From: UMGS1052 sp045532035
GTDB taxonomy: Bacteria > Bacillota > Clostridia > Oscillospirales > CAG-382
DNA: 5,103 nucleotides
Direction: 5' to 3'
Assembly (NCBI GenBank): GCA_045532035.1
Contig: JAZSFD010000137.1
Coordinates: 1-5,103, forward strand
Below the pieces are notes generated by a model. That model saw only the letters and a list, made by a program, of their open reading frames with translations, ran no database searches and was not told where the DNA came from. Positions within the stretch are counted from its first letter, which is position 1. The number at the start of each line of letters is the position of its first letter. Positions 4,705-5,103 of this stretch are shown piece by piece. The position numbers and the translations under genes are program-made.

Positions 4705-5103
4705 AACCGAAGACAAGAAAGGAAAGGGAGGCGGACAAGCTGTTCCGTACGCTATACCCTACCAAGGAAAGCTATGTCAGCGACAGGTTCAGGGAATGGG
4801 TCGCTACGAAGATCGTGAAACCGGTTGTCTATACCAGTGGCCACAAGGGGTGGTGCCTGACATGCGGAAAGCCGTTCCCCTGCGAGGCAACCGAAAAGAC
4901 CGTGATCTGTCCGCATTGTGGCCGCGAGGCTATGGTGCAGAAGACAAAGAAGAAACACGAGTATAGCATTTCATATCTGCAGGAGCTGACATATCACGGA
5001 GAGTTTCAGATCATAAACACCTACACCCTGCAGGAGAGCTACAAAGAGGGATATGCCGGCCACTATTGGATTGAGAGGGTTTACACATGGCTCATCAACG
5101 ACA
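4701..5103 (+). CDS. PcfJ-like protein, N-terminal part (partial, runs off the window)
   Basis: The reading frame begins at ATG 4701, sharing ATGA with the GNAT stop, and stays open for 134 codons to the window edge. PcfJ-like features are the basic start 'MKPKTRKEREADKLFRTLYP', a zinc ribbon with C52-x2-C55 and C70-x2-C73 (CLTCG ... CPHCG), and the following strands 'EYSISYLQELTYHGEFQIIN' and 'GHYWIERVYTWL'. The PcfJ-like family is named from plasmid pCF10; in phages it is a large protein of several hundred residues of unknown biochemistry that usually lies near PcfK. Pairing with the PcfK-like gene upstream strengthens the call, although two genes are inserted between them here. The upstream AAGGA is close to the ATG (about three bases), so the start probably relies on coupling. 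Confidence 0.75.
   Translation, partial: MKPKTRKEREADKLFRTLYPTKESYVSDRFREWVATKIVKPVVYTSGHKGWCLTCGKPFPCEATEKTVICPHCGREAMVQKTKKKHEYSISYLQELTYHGEFQIINTYTLQESYKEGYAGHYWIERVYTWLIND

Noticed and set aside
1187..5036. Identical 15-mer TACACCCTGCAGGAG at 1187-1201 and 5022-5036
   Set aside because: Both encode Tyr-Thr-Leu-Gln-Glu in unrelated proteins with the same favoured codons; best read as coincidence.

Overview
This is a compact, single-strand (+) stretch of early-region genes from a tailed phage or prophage, or from a phage-like or plasmid-like element, probably of an anaerobic gut bacterium. Eleven genes lie head to tail with gaps of 11 bases or fewer, or with short overlaps. No terminator, promoter, tRNA, integrase or structural gene is visible. 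The set combines a Lin1244/Lin1753-like (DUF4373-type) replication protein, a Gp157-like protein, a Rad52-like annealing protein candidate, and PcfK-like and PcfJ-like proteins. I know this mix mainly from Bacteroidota phages and prophages; the annealing and Gp157-like proteins also resemble Firmicutes phage proteins. The host assignment (Bacteroidales favoured) is therefore an inference. Base composition looks balanced, near half GC by eye, apart from one sharp AT-rich island.

Bases 1-737 hold three small accessory genes: a 71-aa basic helical protein, a 95-aa protein with four CxxC pairs (two in DnaJ-type CxxCxGxG form), and a 73-aa excisionase/AlpA-type helix-turn-helix protein. Bases 749-2126 hold a likely recombination pair: a Rad52/Sak-like single-strand annealing protein candidate followed by a coiled-coil Gp157-family protein. 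Bases 2131-3271 hold a 70-aa helical protein and a 315-aa replication-initiator-like protein. The linker of the initiator gene contains a cluster of AAGCAA hexamers followed by a roughly 50-base tract of about 11% GC, which looks like an origin lying inside the initiator gene, as in lambda O. Bases 3273-5103 hold a PcfK-like protein with an extra N-terminal winged-helix-like domain, a 112-aa conserved-looking unknown protein, a GNAT acetyltransferase, and the start of a PcfJ-like zinc-ribbon protein that runs off the window.

The genes are probably co-transcribed and translationally coupled. Most neighbouring pairs overlap (ATGA or longer) or sit a few bases apart. A working model, partly inferred, is that the initiator starts replication at its internal origin, the annealing and Gp157-like proteins handle recombination of DNA ends, and PcfK/PcfJ (role unknown) act in the same DNA-processing programme. 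The most notable points are the putative intragenic origin, the winged-helix/PcfK fusion, and the GNAT gene placed between pcfK-like and pcfJ-like genes.
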